From Albitalea sp966211955 (GTDB taxonomy: Bacteria; Pseudomonadota; Gammaproteobacteria; Burkholderiales; Burkholderiaceae_C), in assembly GCA_966211955.1 (NCBI GenBank), contig CBIHOF010000013.1:62001-126000 (forward strand): a DNA stretch of 64,000 nt. Direction: 5' to 3'. Positions 50,601-58,213 of this stretch are shown piece by piece. Below the pieces are notes generated by a model that was given only the letters and a program-made list of their open reading frames with translations, was not told the origin of the DNA and did not search any database. A program made the position numbers and the translations under genes. The stretch's first letter is position 1. Every line of letters starts with the position of its first letter.

Positions 50601-53600
50601 ACCCGCGCCACCGATGAACAGGTCCAGGTGCGACTTGCGGCGGAAGTGTTCGAACCCTCCCTCCGTGCGCGCATCGCCGGTGAACAGCTTCACGTTGCCG
50701 CGGTCGTCGAGCGTGAACTTGCCGTCCGATGGCATCGCCAGGTTCACGTCGTCCACCGGCAGGCTGTTGTTGGCGCGGTAGTCGTCCACGTCCTTGTACT
50801 CGTGCCCTTGTTCGTCCACGAACTTGGCCGGCTGCCCGCCGCCGCGTTCCACCTTGAACAAGGCCGTCTTCACGATGCCGCCGTGGTCGTCGTCCAGCGC
50901 ATAGACCACCGGCAGCACGGTCACGCGCGCACGGTCGCCGCCGAGTTCGATGATCTTGTCGACAGTGGCCTTGTGCAGCTTCTTCTGGTCATCGCTCACG
51001 TTGCCGAAGAGGTCTTGCGACTGCTTGATCTCGTCGGTGCGTGCCGGGTCGTTCGGGTCCAGGTCCACCGAAGGCTTCCAACCGAGCGCAATGCCCACCT
51101 CGTTGGAGATGCGCGTGCGGCCATCCATCTCGATGGGCTCGCTGCCGTACTCCACGTAGTGCTGGTTGATGATGGTCTGCGCCATCACCTGCGGGTTGTT
51201 CATGAAGAGCCGGTACATCGCGTGCGGGTCGTCGGCCCCGCCCGGGTCGAGGTTCGCAGTGATGTACGCCTGCTGCGCGGTCATCGCGCCCTGGTTGGCA
51301 TCCAGCGCACGGAAGCGATAGCCCCGGTCGAGGTCCGCCTTGGCGGACTGCAGCGTCTTCCAGGTGTCCGACGCGGTCTCGTTGCCGGCGAGCAGCGGGT
51401 TGTCGGCCTTCCACTTGTCGTGCGCCGCCTGCGCATCGGCCACCCGCGACTTCGCGCCGTCGATGTATTTGCCGTCGCGCGTGGTGAGCCACTGCTGGCG
51501 GGCATCCACCGCCTTGTTGGCCAGGTCGTCGGCAATCTCCTGGTAGCTCTTGCCTGAAGGCTGCGACACCGCCTTCCCCGCGCGGATATCGGCGTTGTAC
51601 TGCTGCAGCGTGCGGTTGGCCTCCTGCCACTGCATGATGGTGTCGATGGCATGCATCTGCGAGTTCGCGATGTCCAGGTCGGTCTGCGCCGCGCCAAGCT
51701 GGTTTTTCAGGTCGGGCGAGGCACTGTCACCAAAGTCGATCCGGTTCTGCAGGTCCGTCTGCTTGTCCTTGATCGAGGTGATGTCCTTCTGCAGGTCCTT
51801 CTTCGCCGCCGCCATGTCGTCGGTGAGATTGAGCGTGGGCGTCGGCTTGCCGTCCAGGCCGATCTGCGTGGACGGCTGCTTCGGCAGCACCAGGTCCAGG
51901 TTCTTGCGCACGTCCTCGGCGCGCGTGGCCATGCTGCCGCCGATGGAGCGGTCGGGGTTGGTCGTCTCCCACACCCGCGCGGTCGTCGGGTTCATGGTGT
52001 AGGTGCCGGCCTTGATGAAGTACGGCGCGTGGTTCTTGTCGGCGTTCACGCCCATCACCTTCGAGTCCTTGTCGAAGGTCACCTCCCAGTGGTCGCAGAT
52101 GAAGCGCACGTGCGCGTTTTCGGGCACCTTGCCGGGCAGGACGTTCCAGGTCGGGTCGTAGTTGGCCGGGTACTGGTCGGCCGAGATGCCATTGCCCTCG
52201 CTGTCCGCATACATCACCAATGTCGGCTTGACGAAGGCGGTGTGGTCGTACTCCCACTTCGCCGACAGGCCGGCACGCTTGGCGTCGATGGTGCCCAGCG
52301 TGGCGTTGTAGTCCTCCACTTGCAGCGCGAGCTTGTCGCGGTTTGCCGTGGCGTCGTCGAGGATCTTCTGCTTGGCCGCCACTTCAGACGGCGCGCAATG
52401 GTCCACGTCGAACCTCGCGGTGGTGACGGCGGCGTCTGCATCGCGCAAGGCCTTCTTGGCGTCCGGCAGCAGCTTGGTGCGAAGGTTGTTTTCGGTGTCG
52501 GCGTTGATCTTCGGCTGGGCGTCCAGCGCCTTCTTGTAGGCCGCGGCGGCGTTGTTCTCCAGCGTCGTCATCTTGTCGTCGCTCACGTCGCCGCCCAGGG
52601 CGCGCGTGCGGCGTGCGTCCTGCAAGTCCTGCATGGCCTTGAGCGCATCGGCCTTGGCCTGCGCGGCGGCCTGGGTCTCCATCGCCGTGCCCACGTCGGC
52701 GCGCAGCTTGGCCAGGTCCTTCGGGCTCGCGCCCTGGTTGATGCCGTCGATCAGCTTCTGCTGCGCCGTGGCGGCGTCGGTGTTGGCCTTGCCGAGGTCA
52801 TCGCCGATCTTCTTGCCGTTGGCGAGCCACGGGCCGGTGTCCAGCTTGCCCGGAACGCCGTCACCTGCACCCAGCAAGTCGAGCGTGGTCTTCTGGAACC
52901 TGGTCGACGCAGCATCGGCCTTCGTCTTGGCATTGGCGAGCTGTTCGTTGGCCTCCCACAGCCGTGCCGCGTCGGGGTCGAGCTCGGTCTTCTTGTCGTC
53001 GAACCACAGCGGCTGGTCTTCGACGAGGTAGTACTTGCCGTCGATCTTCTGCACCCGCTTGCGGTCGTCGGGGTTGTTGTAGTCGAGCCAGAAGGTCTTG
53101 TCGTAACCGTCGGGCTCCACCTTGTAGGTGTACTTGCCGCCGCGGGTGTAGCCGGTGACGGTCTTGAGCTCGGGCTGGTGCGCTTTCGCGGCGTCGTAGG
53201 CGGCCTGCGCGTCCTTCTGGTTCGCCTGCAGGTTGGTGGTGGCGACGCCGGTGTCCGCGGCGTCCTTCGCGGCATGCGCGAGCGTCTGGGTGTTGATGGC
53301 CTGGTCCAGCTGCGGCTGCAGAGTGTCCAGCGTCTTCTGGTCATTGCTGGCCTTGGCCGTGGCCACCTTCGCACCCAGCTCCTTCACGTCCAGGTCGGCG
53401 ATGCGCTGGTCGTAATCGGCCGTCACCGTGCCGGGCACGCTCAGGCGCGGGTCGGTGGTGTTGGGCTTGCCTTCGTACAGCGTCTCCAGCTGGTGCACTT
53501 TCGCATCGGCGCCATTGGCCAGGGCGCGCAGTCGCAGCGCCTCGGCCTTCGCGGCCTGCTGCGCATCCACCTGCGAATCGGTGGATGCGGTCGTGAAGCC

Positions 53601-54551
53601 TGCCGCGTATGTCTCGGCACGCGTGGCGTCGGCGTTGGCGGTCTTCGCATCGGCTCGTGCGGTCGTGAGCTGGTTTGCGCCATCCGACAGCGCGTCATGC
53701 TGCTCGGCCCTGAGCTCGCGCATCTGCGGGCTTTCGGCGAGCACGTCGTCGCGCCCCTGGTCCACGTACTTGCGGAAGGCGTCGGGGTTGAACACCCCGC
53801 CGTCGTCCAGGTCCTTCATGATCTTGTCGTGCTCGGCCTTGATGGCCGCGTTCGGGTCTTCGCCATGGGCGGTGGCCGACGCGCCTGCGGTGCGCATGTC
53901 CTGTTCGGCGGAGTCCAGCCACTCGCCCACCGCGTCGTTGGCCGCCTTCACTTGCGCGTCGCTCGCCTTCTTGCCCTTGGCCTGCAGGTCGAACACCACC
54001 TTGCCGGCGTCTTGCGCCTTCTTCAGCAGGTCGTTGGTCTTGGCGCTGGCGGCAGCAGCAGGCGCCGGCACGCCGGCCACAGGCTCGTACAGCGCCACCG
54101 TCTTCTTCGCGGCGGCCACCTCGTTCTCGGCCGTGACGGTCGCGTCCGATGGTGCGTTCACCGGTCGGTGCTTGACAAGGTCGTCCACCTTGCAGTCGGC
54201 CACCGTCTTTTCCTTGTCGCGCAGGTTGGCCACGGCCTCCTTGTGCTGCGCATCGAGCTCGTCCTTCTTGGCTTGCGCGCGTGCGGTCTTGGCCGCGTCC
54301 TCGTCGGCCTTCTCCTTGCTCTTCGCCGCCCTCGCCTGCGCTGCTTCGGCCGCCTTGCGCGCCTCGTCTGCCTTCTTGCGCGCCTCGTCCGCGGCCTTGC
54401 GCGCAGCCTCCGCCGCCTTGCGTGCCCGCTCGGCCGCTTCGCGCGCGGCCTGCTCGGCGCGACGGCGTGCTTCCTCGGCCTGCTGCCAGGCGAGGTCGTT
54501 GCCCACGGTGGGCGTGTAGGTGGAGGTGCCGGGGATGTTGTCGACGCTCAT
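44637..54551 (-). CDS. Giant T3SS-linked multidomain protein with amidohydrolase-like region and LWxIA motif
   Basis: 3304 codons, starting 18 bp after sctU with an AGGAGAG ribosome-binding site. No signal peptide. Residues about 15-110 are an Ala/Lys/Glu/Arg-rich coiled coil. Residues to about 1200 are mostly charged helix. A hydrophobic segment near 1310-1360, followed by HGVSVNPF, resembles DUF4781-type regions. A possible metal-dependent hydrolase region at about 2180-2510 has NDIHNHGNVF, LHMDYSAME, VSAHMGVGN and VNWDSSWMP, the His/Asp order of amidohydrolases and deaminases. Two more hydrophobic stretches occur near 2790-2820 and 3125-3140. Then come a Pro/Thr-rich linker and SLWAIAGNHADTLL (about 3224), the LWxIA motif of a family of very large proteins. 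Position suggests a secreted T3SS substrate; function unproven. Confidence 0.75.
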   Translation of the reverse strand: MSVDNIPGTSTYTPTVGNDLAWQQAEEARRRAEQAAREAAERARKAAEAARKAADEARKKADEARKAAEAAQARAAKSKEKADEDAAKTARAQAKKDELDAQHKEAVANLRDKEKTVADCKVDDLVKHRPVNAPSDATVTAENEVAAAKKTVALYEPVAGVPAPAAAASAKTNDLLKKAQDAGKVVFDLQAKGKKASDAQVKAANDAVGEWLDSAEQDMRTAGASATAHGEDPNAAIKAEHDKIMKDLDDGGVFNPDAFRKYVDQGRDDVLAESPQMRELRAEQHDALSDGANQLTTARADAKTANADATRAETYAAGFTTASTDSQVDAQQAAKAEALRLRALANGADAKVHQLETLYEGKPNTTDPRLSVPGTVTADYDQRIADLDVKELGAKVATAKASNDQKTLDTLQPQLDQAINTQTLAHAAKDAADTGVATTNLQANQKDAQAAYDAAKAHQPELKTVTGYTRGGKYTYKVEPDGYDKTFWLDYNNPDDRKRVQKIDGKYYLVEDQPLWFDDKKTELDPDAARLWEANEQLANAKTKADAASTRFQKTTLDLLGAGDGVPGKLDTGPWLANGKKIGDDLGKANTDAATAQQKLIDGINQGASPKDLAKLRADVGTAMETQAAAQAKADALKAMQDLQDARRTRALGGDVSDDKMTTLENNAAAAYKKALDAQPKINADTENNLRTKLLPDAKKALRDADAAVTTARFDVDHCAPSEVAAKQKILDDATANRDKLALQVEDYNATLGTIDAKRAGLSAKWEYDHTAFVKPTLVMYADSEGNGISADQYPANYDPTWNVLPGKVPENAHVRFICDHWEVTFDKDSKVMGVNADKNHAPYFIKAGTYTMNPTTARVWETTNPDRSIGGSMATRAEDVRKNLDLVLPKQPSTQIGLDGKPTPTLNLTDDMAAAKKDLQKDITSIKDKQTDLQNRIDFGDSASPDLKNQLGAAQTDLDIANSQMHAIDTIMQWQEANRTLQQYNADIRAGKAVSQPSGKSYQEIADDLANKAVDARQQWLTTRDGKYIDGAKSRVADAQAAHDKWKADNPLLAGNETASDTWKTLQSAKADLDRGYRFRALDANQGAMTAQQAYITANLDPGGADDPHAMYRLFMNNPQVMAQTIINQHYVEYGSEPIEMDGRTRISNEVGIALGWKPSVDLDPNDPARTDEIKQSQDLFGNVSDDQKKLHKATVDKIIELGGDRARVTVLPVVYALDDDHGGIVKTALFKVERGGGQPAKFVDEQGHEYKDVDDYRANNSLPVDDVNLAMPSDGKFTLDDRGNVKLFTGDARTEGGFEHFRRKSHLDLFIGGAGLIAGVVLTVGSLGTLSVPGGALMFASGSLIAAGAYGVVTSAMSLQNQADHGVSVNPFKNEQARMEWVNLGLSAASIPVVGASGRALQLAMKARASMELAETAAKAGDAAAFATHMSDVQTFMARSAAIGKPASIAAKPLGWGSAGAMGDGVRNLVQNWDHLSPGERSEQLGMLGLNAAGFASPVFAKGYVRVHTGIQSRIANFGTEGPTTGTGRPAGAGFQEPVTAEPIAANAEHPVLQAQQGADGVWRVVGLDEHATQPAPATGEPGGRPPLPAGAQASAGRTPGAQVAVPTGHDTAPVVPVNVEPAVIAFPRVSAPDALTPFMPWMQSDPAGVINASPLALPAGASRKAIASGSETSSTPISQPATEHQQLHSPHAQEHARAASAMRALLAKGAGVRQLIDLGANHEVSAEGKPQTFLAREAIGAYRTMKAFGLSLRPSSTQGIDFHGPNFHGGKAWKDVSLKGPFLMDRGLMPLSARDQAIAVDRVVGHILGNAGVDVHVVDLFGLSPEHAQAMQTRLTSPQALARLDTLGSRVEFIHDQVPEGYASALDKMKGPKFGELFVDGPPPEVKGGAGKAPRPLPKGGPKGAAGNQKPAVTVPVKQVSLPRVAGNPGAATAKTAGTGTSSTKPVVQTTSTTPTAGAHTQPTTTAVPAAPVPAESMMFSTEQWATLLSPWLWNGEVNFGGDRQVYVVSVPGSRAARPLSFTPAEVVARGTIPAGATDVTWHSGTKADPLTAQTVHELFGKPADGHTHAFVVSTEAPQALQAGQGLSDVAWVRDPYDAPGVNPALKSDPSYEQVEHGHFQRKGDPQYDEARNYRAFGATKAVMKRTGPGASPEPQRFVSRRVATNTRRAPIPMQDLQGGLVVNDIHNHGNVFAHPHYLEQLNFIKRMLEGMNKRGLINDPKAQDLRMMISYEMIPYLTRANLGAWQGYTNLDVAEILSLYSHRDDWKILSQYEKLPQTLAEEGLPPSLAKNLIPSITGIPTYEGAPFSTGDQLAHLLLHFSKLYPMAGEINGLKELKSQLDGRTNRMDPLRSDRYGETGTYLNNALEKSLDAYRDAGLVTVLHMDYSAMELSGRDGRPVASPGDSRHFFNLMNVLMRLGSHDLSDVPYTDPRYVMTDAEVARIQAKGTVKDPLLLVSAHMGVGNWVRDSAQHAQLVQWASRHPLLEHVNWDSSWMPSIQALLQNPKHSGTMLDILASGRVFYGGDVTNFQSFEQLAAPWYQQQDILRALEQRDPQALRTYAGDGFRNLYEQSKPRIDWFRYRAAHEPRHADYIDAMPAERRADLKNFVANYERQHPGVSPLGPRPNQLIVPAGVAKPARLPKADISDPVLAAGVHQQAAHGQMLVGGRPRELMGYDANDRLILPDGVKPAGQVAPTTRTTTQAGKPQTVRRYLRQGPFNAEQLGRLRDPDGNQYTPEALQAADAAGKAGAPRSLQLTTLLATEFVTLRQNDVNTALEAQGKRQMKQILTVLGASGLAMLGGGAVAMDAGLLTPWVSAAALAERGTQGLLRTGHQQINRKVSEGFQEEGIVTQEMLDFMASRLAKWGPRSALDEGRFTGPEGLADAVAQAKTDLHYLLNQKINTQAGETQDTRHALVQSEATSWVPRFDRAAGATTSGIEPTNFRTPLGRSISGATALAYQVGFWGSLQGLADHPSALHATAMAALALGNGALSGYHLTGAVSGQFGRNLTELPLFRRLSGLGAYPALAVGNAALAGDNVVAGLQAAARGSNVEATLHLSQAFVSGVLAGATGYLSRAGFRAEFGLPPIEFAKQKLFGSQEGHWSDAGHVDKPRSTPKATIVAASGLIGLALVTVLEQMFGDDKKKGAKPGVTPGGPGLTPSPTSSFTPTPTPTPTPASTTTPAPTTSGSPTPTPGTSSPPASTPPPKARPIFVTVDSRDPRAASLWAIAGNHADTLLTAAQRASLDGANGQAQAALAKLLQINPQRGFRPELNDGRVSDVPGDPDTLLDGWQINVNATAP
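45016..45041. repeat. 12-bp tandem repeat encoding a Pro-Thr linker
   Basis: GGGTGTCGGCGT recurs in tandem inside the giant gene and encodes the TPTPTPTP stretch between the last hydrophobic segment and the LWxIA domain. The unit is a multiple of three, so copy-number changes would lengthen or shorten the linker without a frameshift. Confidence 0.6.
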
Positions 54552-54569
54552 GTTCGCTCTCTCCTGATG

Positions 54570-55601
54570 TCACTCTTGTCCTGTGGCCCATCGCAGCAGC
54601 CGGGCGACGGGCGCATACAGCGATCGCGGGATGGGCTGGTCCTGCGGCACCGCGTCGTAGAGGCGGCCGGCCAGCTGTGCATCGAATTCCATGGGGACCA
54701 TGGCCTCGCCTGCGAAGCGGCGGATCTGGGCGGCCATGTCACCCTCGCCGCGTGCGATCACGCGCGGCAGGTCTTTCTCGCCGAGGTATTGCAGGGCCAC
54801 CGCGTTGCTCGCGGAATGGATCACCGCCGATGCGGCGCGCACCCGATCGCCGAGGCTCGCGTACACCGCCTCGAAGTGCGCCGAACGGCGGCGCGCAGTG
54901 TTCACAGGATCCCCCTGCGTCTCCTTGTGCTCTTGCCGCAGCTCCTGTACCGACATGCGGTTCTGCTTGATGAACTCATGGTGCTGGTGCACGTAGTCGA
55001 GCGCCGCCATCAGCACGTAGATGAGCGCCGCCCACGCGAAGAGGAGGAGGATCGATTGCCCGCCCGCAGCCAGCACCACGGGCGGCGTCGTGTAGCCCAG
55101 CTTCAACGCGCTGTCGAGCAGGCCGCGGATGATGACGAACATCAGCGCGGCCAGCAGCAGCGTCTTGACCACCATCTTCAGCAGGTTGACGAGGTTGCGC
55201 GTGGAGAAGATGCGCTGGAAGCCCTGCGCAGGGTTGAGCCGCGACACATCGGGCTTGATGCGCTCCCACGCCGCGAGCGCGCCGACCTGGAAGAACGAGC
55301 CGGCGAAGGCCGCGATGGCGGTCACGGCCATCAGCGGGATCGTGCCCCACAGCATGACCTCCATGGTGTGGCGCAGCAGCTCGGGCAGGCGTGCCGCCGG
55401 GTCGGCGAAGAGCGCCTCGCTCGTCGCATGTCGCCACAGCTCGCGCAGGAGGCTGAAGGCGGTCGAGCCCATCAGCCACAGCATGACGACCACGACCACG
55501 AAGGTGGCCGCGCTGGACACGTCCGAGCTGTGCACCACCTCGCCGCGCTTGCGCGCATCGCGCAGGCGCTTGGCTGTCGGCTTCTGGTCCTTCTCGGCCA
55601 T
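54570..55601 (-). CDS. sctU: T3SS export-apparatus switch protein SctU lacking the NPTH motif
   Basis: 343 codons. The FlhB/SctU family is clear: EKDQKPTAKRLRDARKRGEVVHSSD at the N-terminus, four membrane helices, the linker QHHEFIKQNRMSVQELRQEHKETQGDP, and the C-terminal domain with LPRVIARGEGDMA. The autocleavage motif NPTH should lie before AVAL; here residues 262-265 read HSAS (54807-54818). Asn is the residue at which SctU proteins cleave themselves, so cleavage by the normal route looks impossible. It starts 10 bp after sctT and ends 18 bp before the giant gene. Confidence 0.92.
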   Translation of the reverse strand: MAEKDQKPTAKRLRDARKRGEVVHSSDVSSAATFVVVVVMLWLMGSTAFSLLRELWRHATSEALFADPAARLPELLRHTMEVMLWGTIPLMAVTAIAAFAGSFFQVGALAAWERIKPDVSRLNPAQGFQRIFSTRNLVNLLKMVVKTLLLAALMFVIIRGLLDSALKLGYTTPPVVLAAGGQSILLLFAWAALIYVLMAALDYVHQHHEFIKQNRMSVQELRQEHKETQGDPVNTARRRSAHFEAVYASLGDRVRAASAVIHSASNAVALQYLGEKDLPRVIARGEGDMAAQIRRFAGEAMVPMEFDAQLAGRLYDAVPQDQPIPRSLYAPVARLLRWATGQE

Positions 55602-55611
55602 TCGCCCAGCC

Positions 55612-56394
55612 CTACAAGGACAGTCGCAGGAACTCCAGCACCCCGTTGGACGGGCGCAAGAACTCCTGCAGCGACTCGTACACGAAGTAGAGGAAGAGCA
55701 GCATCATCAGCGTGGCGAGAAGGCTCTTGATGGGCTGCGCGAACACGAACACATTGAGCTGCGGCGCGACGCGGCTGATGAGGCCGATGCCGATCTCCAC
55801 CACCAGCAGCACGAGGATCACCGGCGACGCGAGCTTCACGATCCACAGGAACAGCGTGTCGCCCTGGCGGATGGCGAACTCCTCGATCACCTTGCCCACG
55901 TTGGGATAGAACGAGGCCACCGGCCAGAGGCGATACGAATCGACGATCACACCCAGCAGGGCGAGCAAGCCGCCGCCGGCGACGAAGAGCGTAATGACAA
56001 GCCATCCGAGGAACTCGCCGGTGGGCCCGTTGTCGTGGCCGGCCACCGGGTCAAAGAAGGACGCGTTGCTGGAGCCCGTCTGGAAGTCGATCAGGTCGCC
56101 CACGCTCTGGATGGCCCAGATGAAGATGCCGAAACCCAGGCCCAGCAGCAGGCCGATCAGCGCCTCCTTGCCGGCAATGAGCAGCCACATGCCCATGCTG
56201 AGCGGCGGCATGTCGCCGGCGATGGGCGACATGAAGATGGCGAGCATCAGCAAGAGGCCGTTGCGGACCATGCCGGTGAGCATGCCGCCCGAGAGGAAGG
56301 GCACGACCGCGAAGACGGCGAACAGGCGCGGCAGCGTCATCGCCGCTTGGGTGAAGAGGCTTTCGAAGGCGGAGAGTTCGAGCGGCGTCGTCAT
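55612..56394 (-). CDS. sctT: T3SS export-apparatus protein SctT
   Basis: 260 codons from the ATG at 56394, which overlaps the sctO stop (ATGA). This is a polytopic inner membrane protein of the SpaR/YscT/FliR family: LPRLFAVFAVVPFLSGGMLTGMVRNGLLLML, IQSVGDLIDFQTGSSNASFFDP (the conserved loop before the gate), LGVIVDSYRLWPVASFYP and ASPVILVLLVVEIGIGLISRVAPQLNVFVFAQPIKSL. SctT forms the entry pore of the export apparatus with SctR and SctS, which are not in the window. Confidence 0.93.
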   Translation of the reverse strand: MTTPLELSAFESLFTQAAMTLPRLFAVFAVVPFLSGGMLTGMVRNGLLLMLAIFMSPIAGDMPPLSMGMWLLIAGKEALIGLLLGLGFGIFIWAIQSVGDLIDFQTGSSNASFFDPVAGHDNGPTGEFLGWLVITLFVAGGGLLALLGVIVDSYRLWPVASFYPNVGKVIEEFAIRQGDTLFLWIVKLASPVILVLLVVEIGIGLISRVAPQLNVFVFAQPIKSLLATLMMLLFLYFVYESLQEFLRPSNGVLEFLRLSL

Positions 56395-56864
56395 GCGGGC
56401 TTCCGGGTGGTCCAACGCTGCACGGCGTGTTCCTCAGCCACGTCTTCGGCGCGAGTCTCTGCAAGCTGCCGTTGCGCGGCCCGATCACGCGCCTGCATCT
56501 GCTCAGCCTTGCTCAAGTCACCGCAGGCCTGGCGCAGCTCGCTGCGCCGCTGCTCCACGCGCTGGTCCTGCACGTAGGCGAGGTGTTCTGCATCGGACAC
56601 CTGCCGTCGTGCCTGCGCGATGTGGCGATCGAGCGCGCCGCTCCACGCAGCGGTCTGACGCAGTGCGCCCATGTCGATGGTGCCGGCTGAGGCCTGCTGC
56701 CACAGCGCGGCCTTGGCCTGAACCTGCTCATCGAGTGCCCCGCGCGACTGCATCAGCTGCGCCTCGCGCTCCTGTGCCGCTCGCCGCTCGCGCACGACTG
56801 CCTCGTGCGCGGCGAGCTTGTGGCGCTGACGCAGCTGGACCAGCAGCTTCCAGTCGACGCTCAT
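56391..56864 (-). CDS. sctO: T3SS stalk protein SctO (HrpB7-like)
   Basis: 157 codons, almost entirely charged alpha helix and coiled coil (for example VRERRAAQEREAQLMQSRGAL and AEQMQARDRAAQRQLAETRAED). Sequence conservation in this family is low; the call rests on size, coiled-coil nature and position between sctN and sctT, exactly where hrpB7 lies in Hrp2 systems. SctO links the SctN ATPase ring to the SctV export gate. It overlaps sctN and sctT by four bases at each end. Confidence 0.75.
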   Translation of the reverse strand: MSVDWKLLVQLRQRHKLAAHEAVVRERRAAQEREAQLMQSRGALDEQVQAKAALWQQASAGTIDMGALRQTAAWSGALDRHIAQARRQVSDAEHLAYVQDQRVEQRRSELRQACGDLSKAEQMQARDRAAQRQLAETRAEDVAEEHAVQRWTTRKPA

Positions 56865-58213
56865 CGGCCCCGCCCAAAGCGGCTGAGCGCGGTGACCGTG
56901 GCGTCAAAGGACACCCCACGCTCGGGCGGCTGCGCCAGGAAGTCCAGCATCGCCGGGCGCGACTGGATGGCAACGTCCGCCACCGGATCATTGCCCGTCT
57001 TGTACTCACCGATCTGCACCAGCAGCTCCAGCTCCTGGTATTTGGCAAGCATTGCGCGCAAGGCGTTGGCCGCGGCCATGTGCTCGCGGCTGACCACGCG
57101 CGACATCACGCGGCTCACGCTTGCGAGCACGTCGATGGCCGGGTACTGGTTGGCCGACGCCAGCTTGCGCGACAGCACGATGTGGCCGTCGAGGATGGAA
57201 CGCACTTCCTCGGCGATCGGGTCGTTCTCTTCATCACCCTCGGTCAGCACCGAGTAGATGGCGGTGATGGATCCGATCTGCCCCGGCCCCGCACGTTCGA
57301 GCAGCTGCGGCAGCATCGAGAAGATGGACGGCGGATAGCTTCGCCTTGTGGGCGGCTCCCCACTGGCCAAGCCAATCTCACGCTGTGCCCGCGCGAAACG
57401 AGTGAGCGAATCCACCAGCAGCAGCACCTTCTTGCCCTGGTCGCGAAAGTGTTCGGCAATCGTCGTGGCCACATAGGCCGACTTGATGCGCTCCATCGGC
57501 GGCCGGTCGGAGGTGGACACCACCATCACCGTCCGGGCCATGCCTTGCGGCCCGAGGCTGTGCTCGATGAACTCCTTCACCTCGCGGCCGCGTTCGCCGA
57601 TGAGCGCGACCACGTTCACGTCCGCCGTCGAACCTCGCGCCAGCATGCCCAGCAGCGTGCTCTTGCCCACACCCGGCGGCGAGAACACGCCCACGCGCTG
57701 GCCTTCGCCGATGGTGAGCAAGCCATCCACCGCGCGAATGCCTGTCGGAAGAGGCCGTTCCACCATCTGCCGCAGCAAGGGGTTGAGCGGCTCGCGATGC
57801 ACCGGCGCATGCGCATGCACGTTGAGCGGGCCCAGCGCGTCCATGGGCTTGCCGAGCGCATCCAGCACGCGGCCGAGCAGGCCCGCGCCCACCGGGCAGA
57901 TGTGACCGCGACCGGAGGGGATCACCTGCGTCAACGCGGAGATGCCGGTGGTGGGCCCAAGCGGCGTGAGCAAGGCAGTGTGGCCCTGGAAGCCCACCAC
58001 CTCCGCGAGCAGCGGCGGCTCACCCGGCGTCGTCAGCTCGCAGAGTTCGCCCACATGCGCCTGGATGCCCGAAGCGTCGATGAGCATGCCCACCGCGCGG
58101 TTCACCCGGCCGCGCATGCCCACCGGCGTGACGCGGGCGAGCGTCTGCTCGAGGTCGGCGACGATGTCGCGCGCGGCGTCGGGGATGGCTGCAGGATTGG
58201 CGAAGCGGTCCAT
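56861..58213 (-). CDS. sctN: T3SS ATPase SctN
   Basis: 450 codons from the ATG at 58213. F1/FliI-type ATPase with Walker A GVFSPPGVGKST (residues 175-186), the ALIGERGREVKEF and LLLVDSLTRFARAQREIGLA motifs (Walker B Asp), and SYPPSIFSMLPQLLERAG. The N-terminal beta-barrel part includes GRVNRAVGMLIDASG. It unfolds substrates and detaches chaperones at the base of the injectisome. It overlaps sctL by one base (TGATG) and sctO by four, indicating tight translational coupling. Confidence 0.95.
   Translation of the reverse strand: MDRFANPAAIPDAARDIVADLEQTLARVTPVGMRGRVNRAVGMLIDASGIQAHVGELCELTTPGEPPLLAEVVGFQGHTALLTPLGPTTGISALTQVIPSGRGHICPVGAGLLGRVLDALGKPMDALGPLNVHAHAPVHREPLNPLLRQMVERPLPTGIRAVDGLLTIGEGQRVGVFSPPGVGKSTLLGMLARGSTADVNVVALIGERGREVKEFIEHSLGPQGMARTVMVVSTSDRPPMERIKSAYVATTIAEHFRDQGKKVLLLVDSLTRFARAQREIGLASGEPPTRRSYPPSIFSMLPQLLERAGPGQIGSITAIYSVLTEGDEENDPIAEEVRSILDGHIVLSRKLASANQYPAIDVLASVSRVMSRVVSREHMAAANALRAMLAKYQELELLVQIGEYKTGNDPVADVAIQSRPAMLDFLAQPPERGVSFDATVTALSRFGRGR

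Noticed and set aside
51651..55730. 1359-codon plus-strand open frame
   Set aside because: Opposite the giant gene's first third and all of sctU. sctU is unmistakable, and the antisense product is Val/Arg/Leu/Gly-rich without domains.
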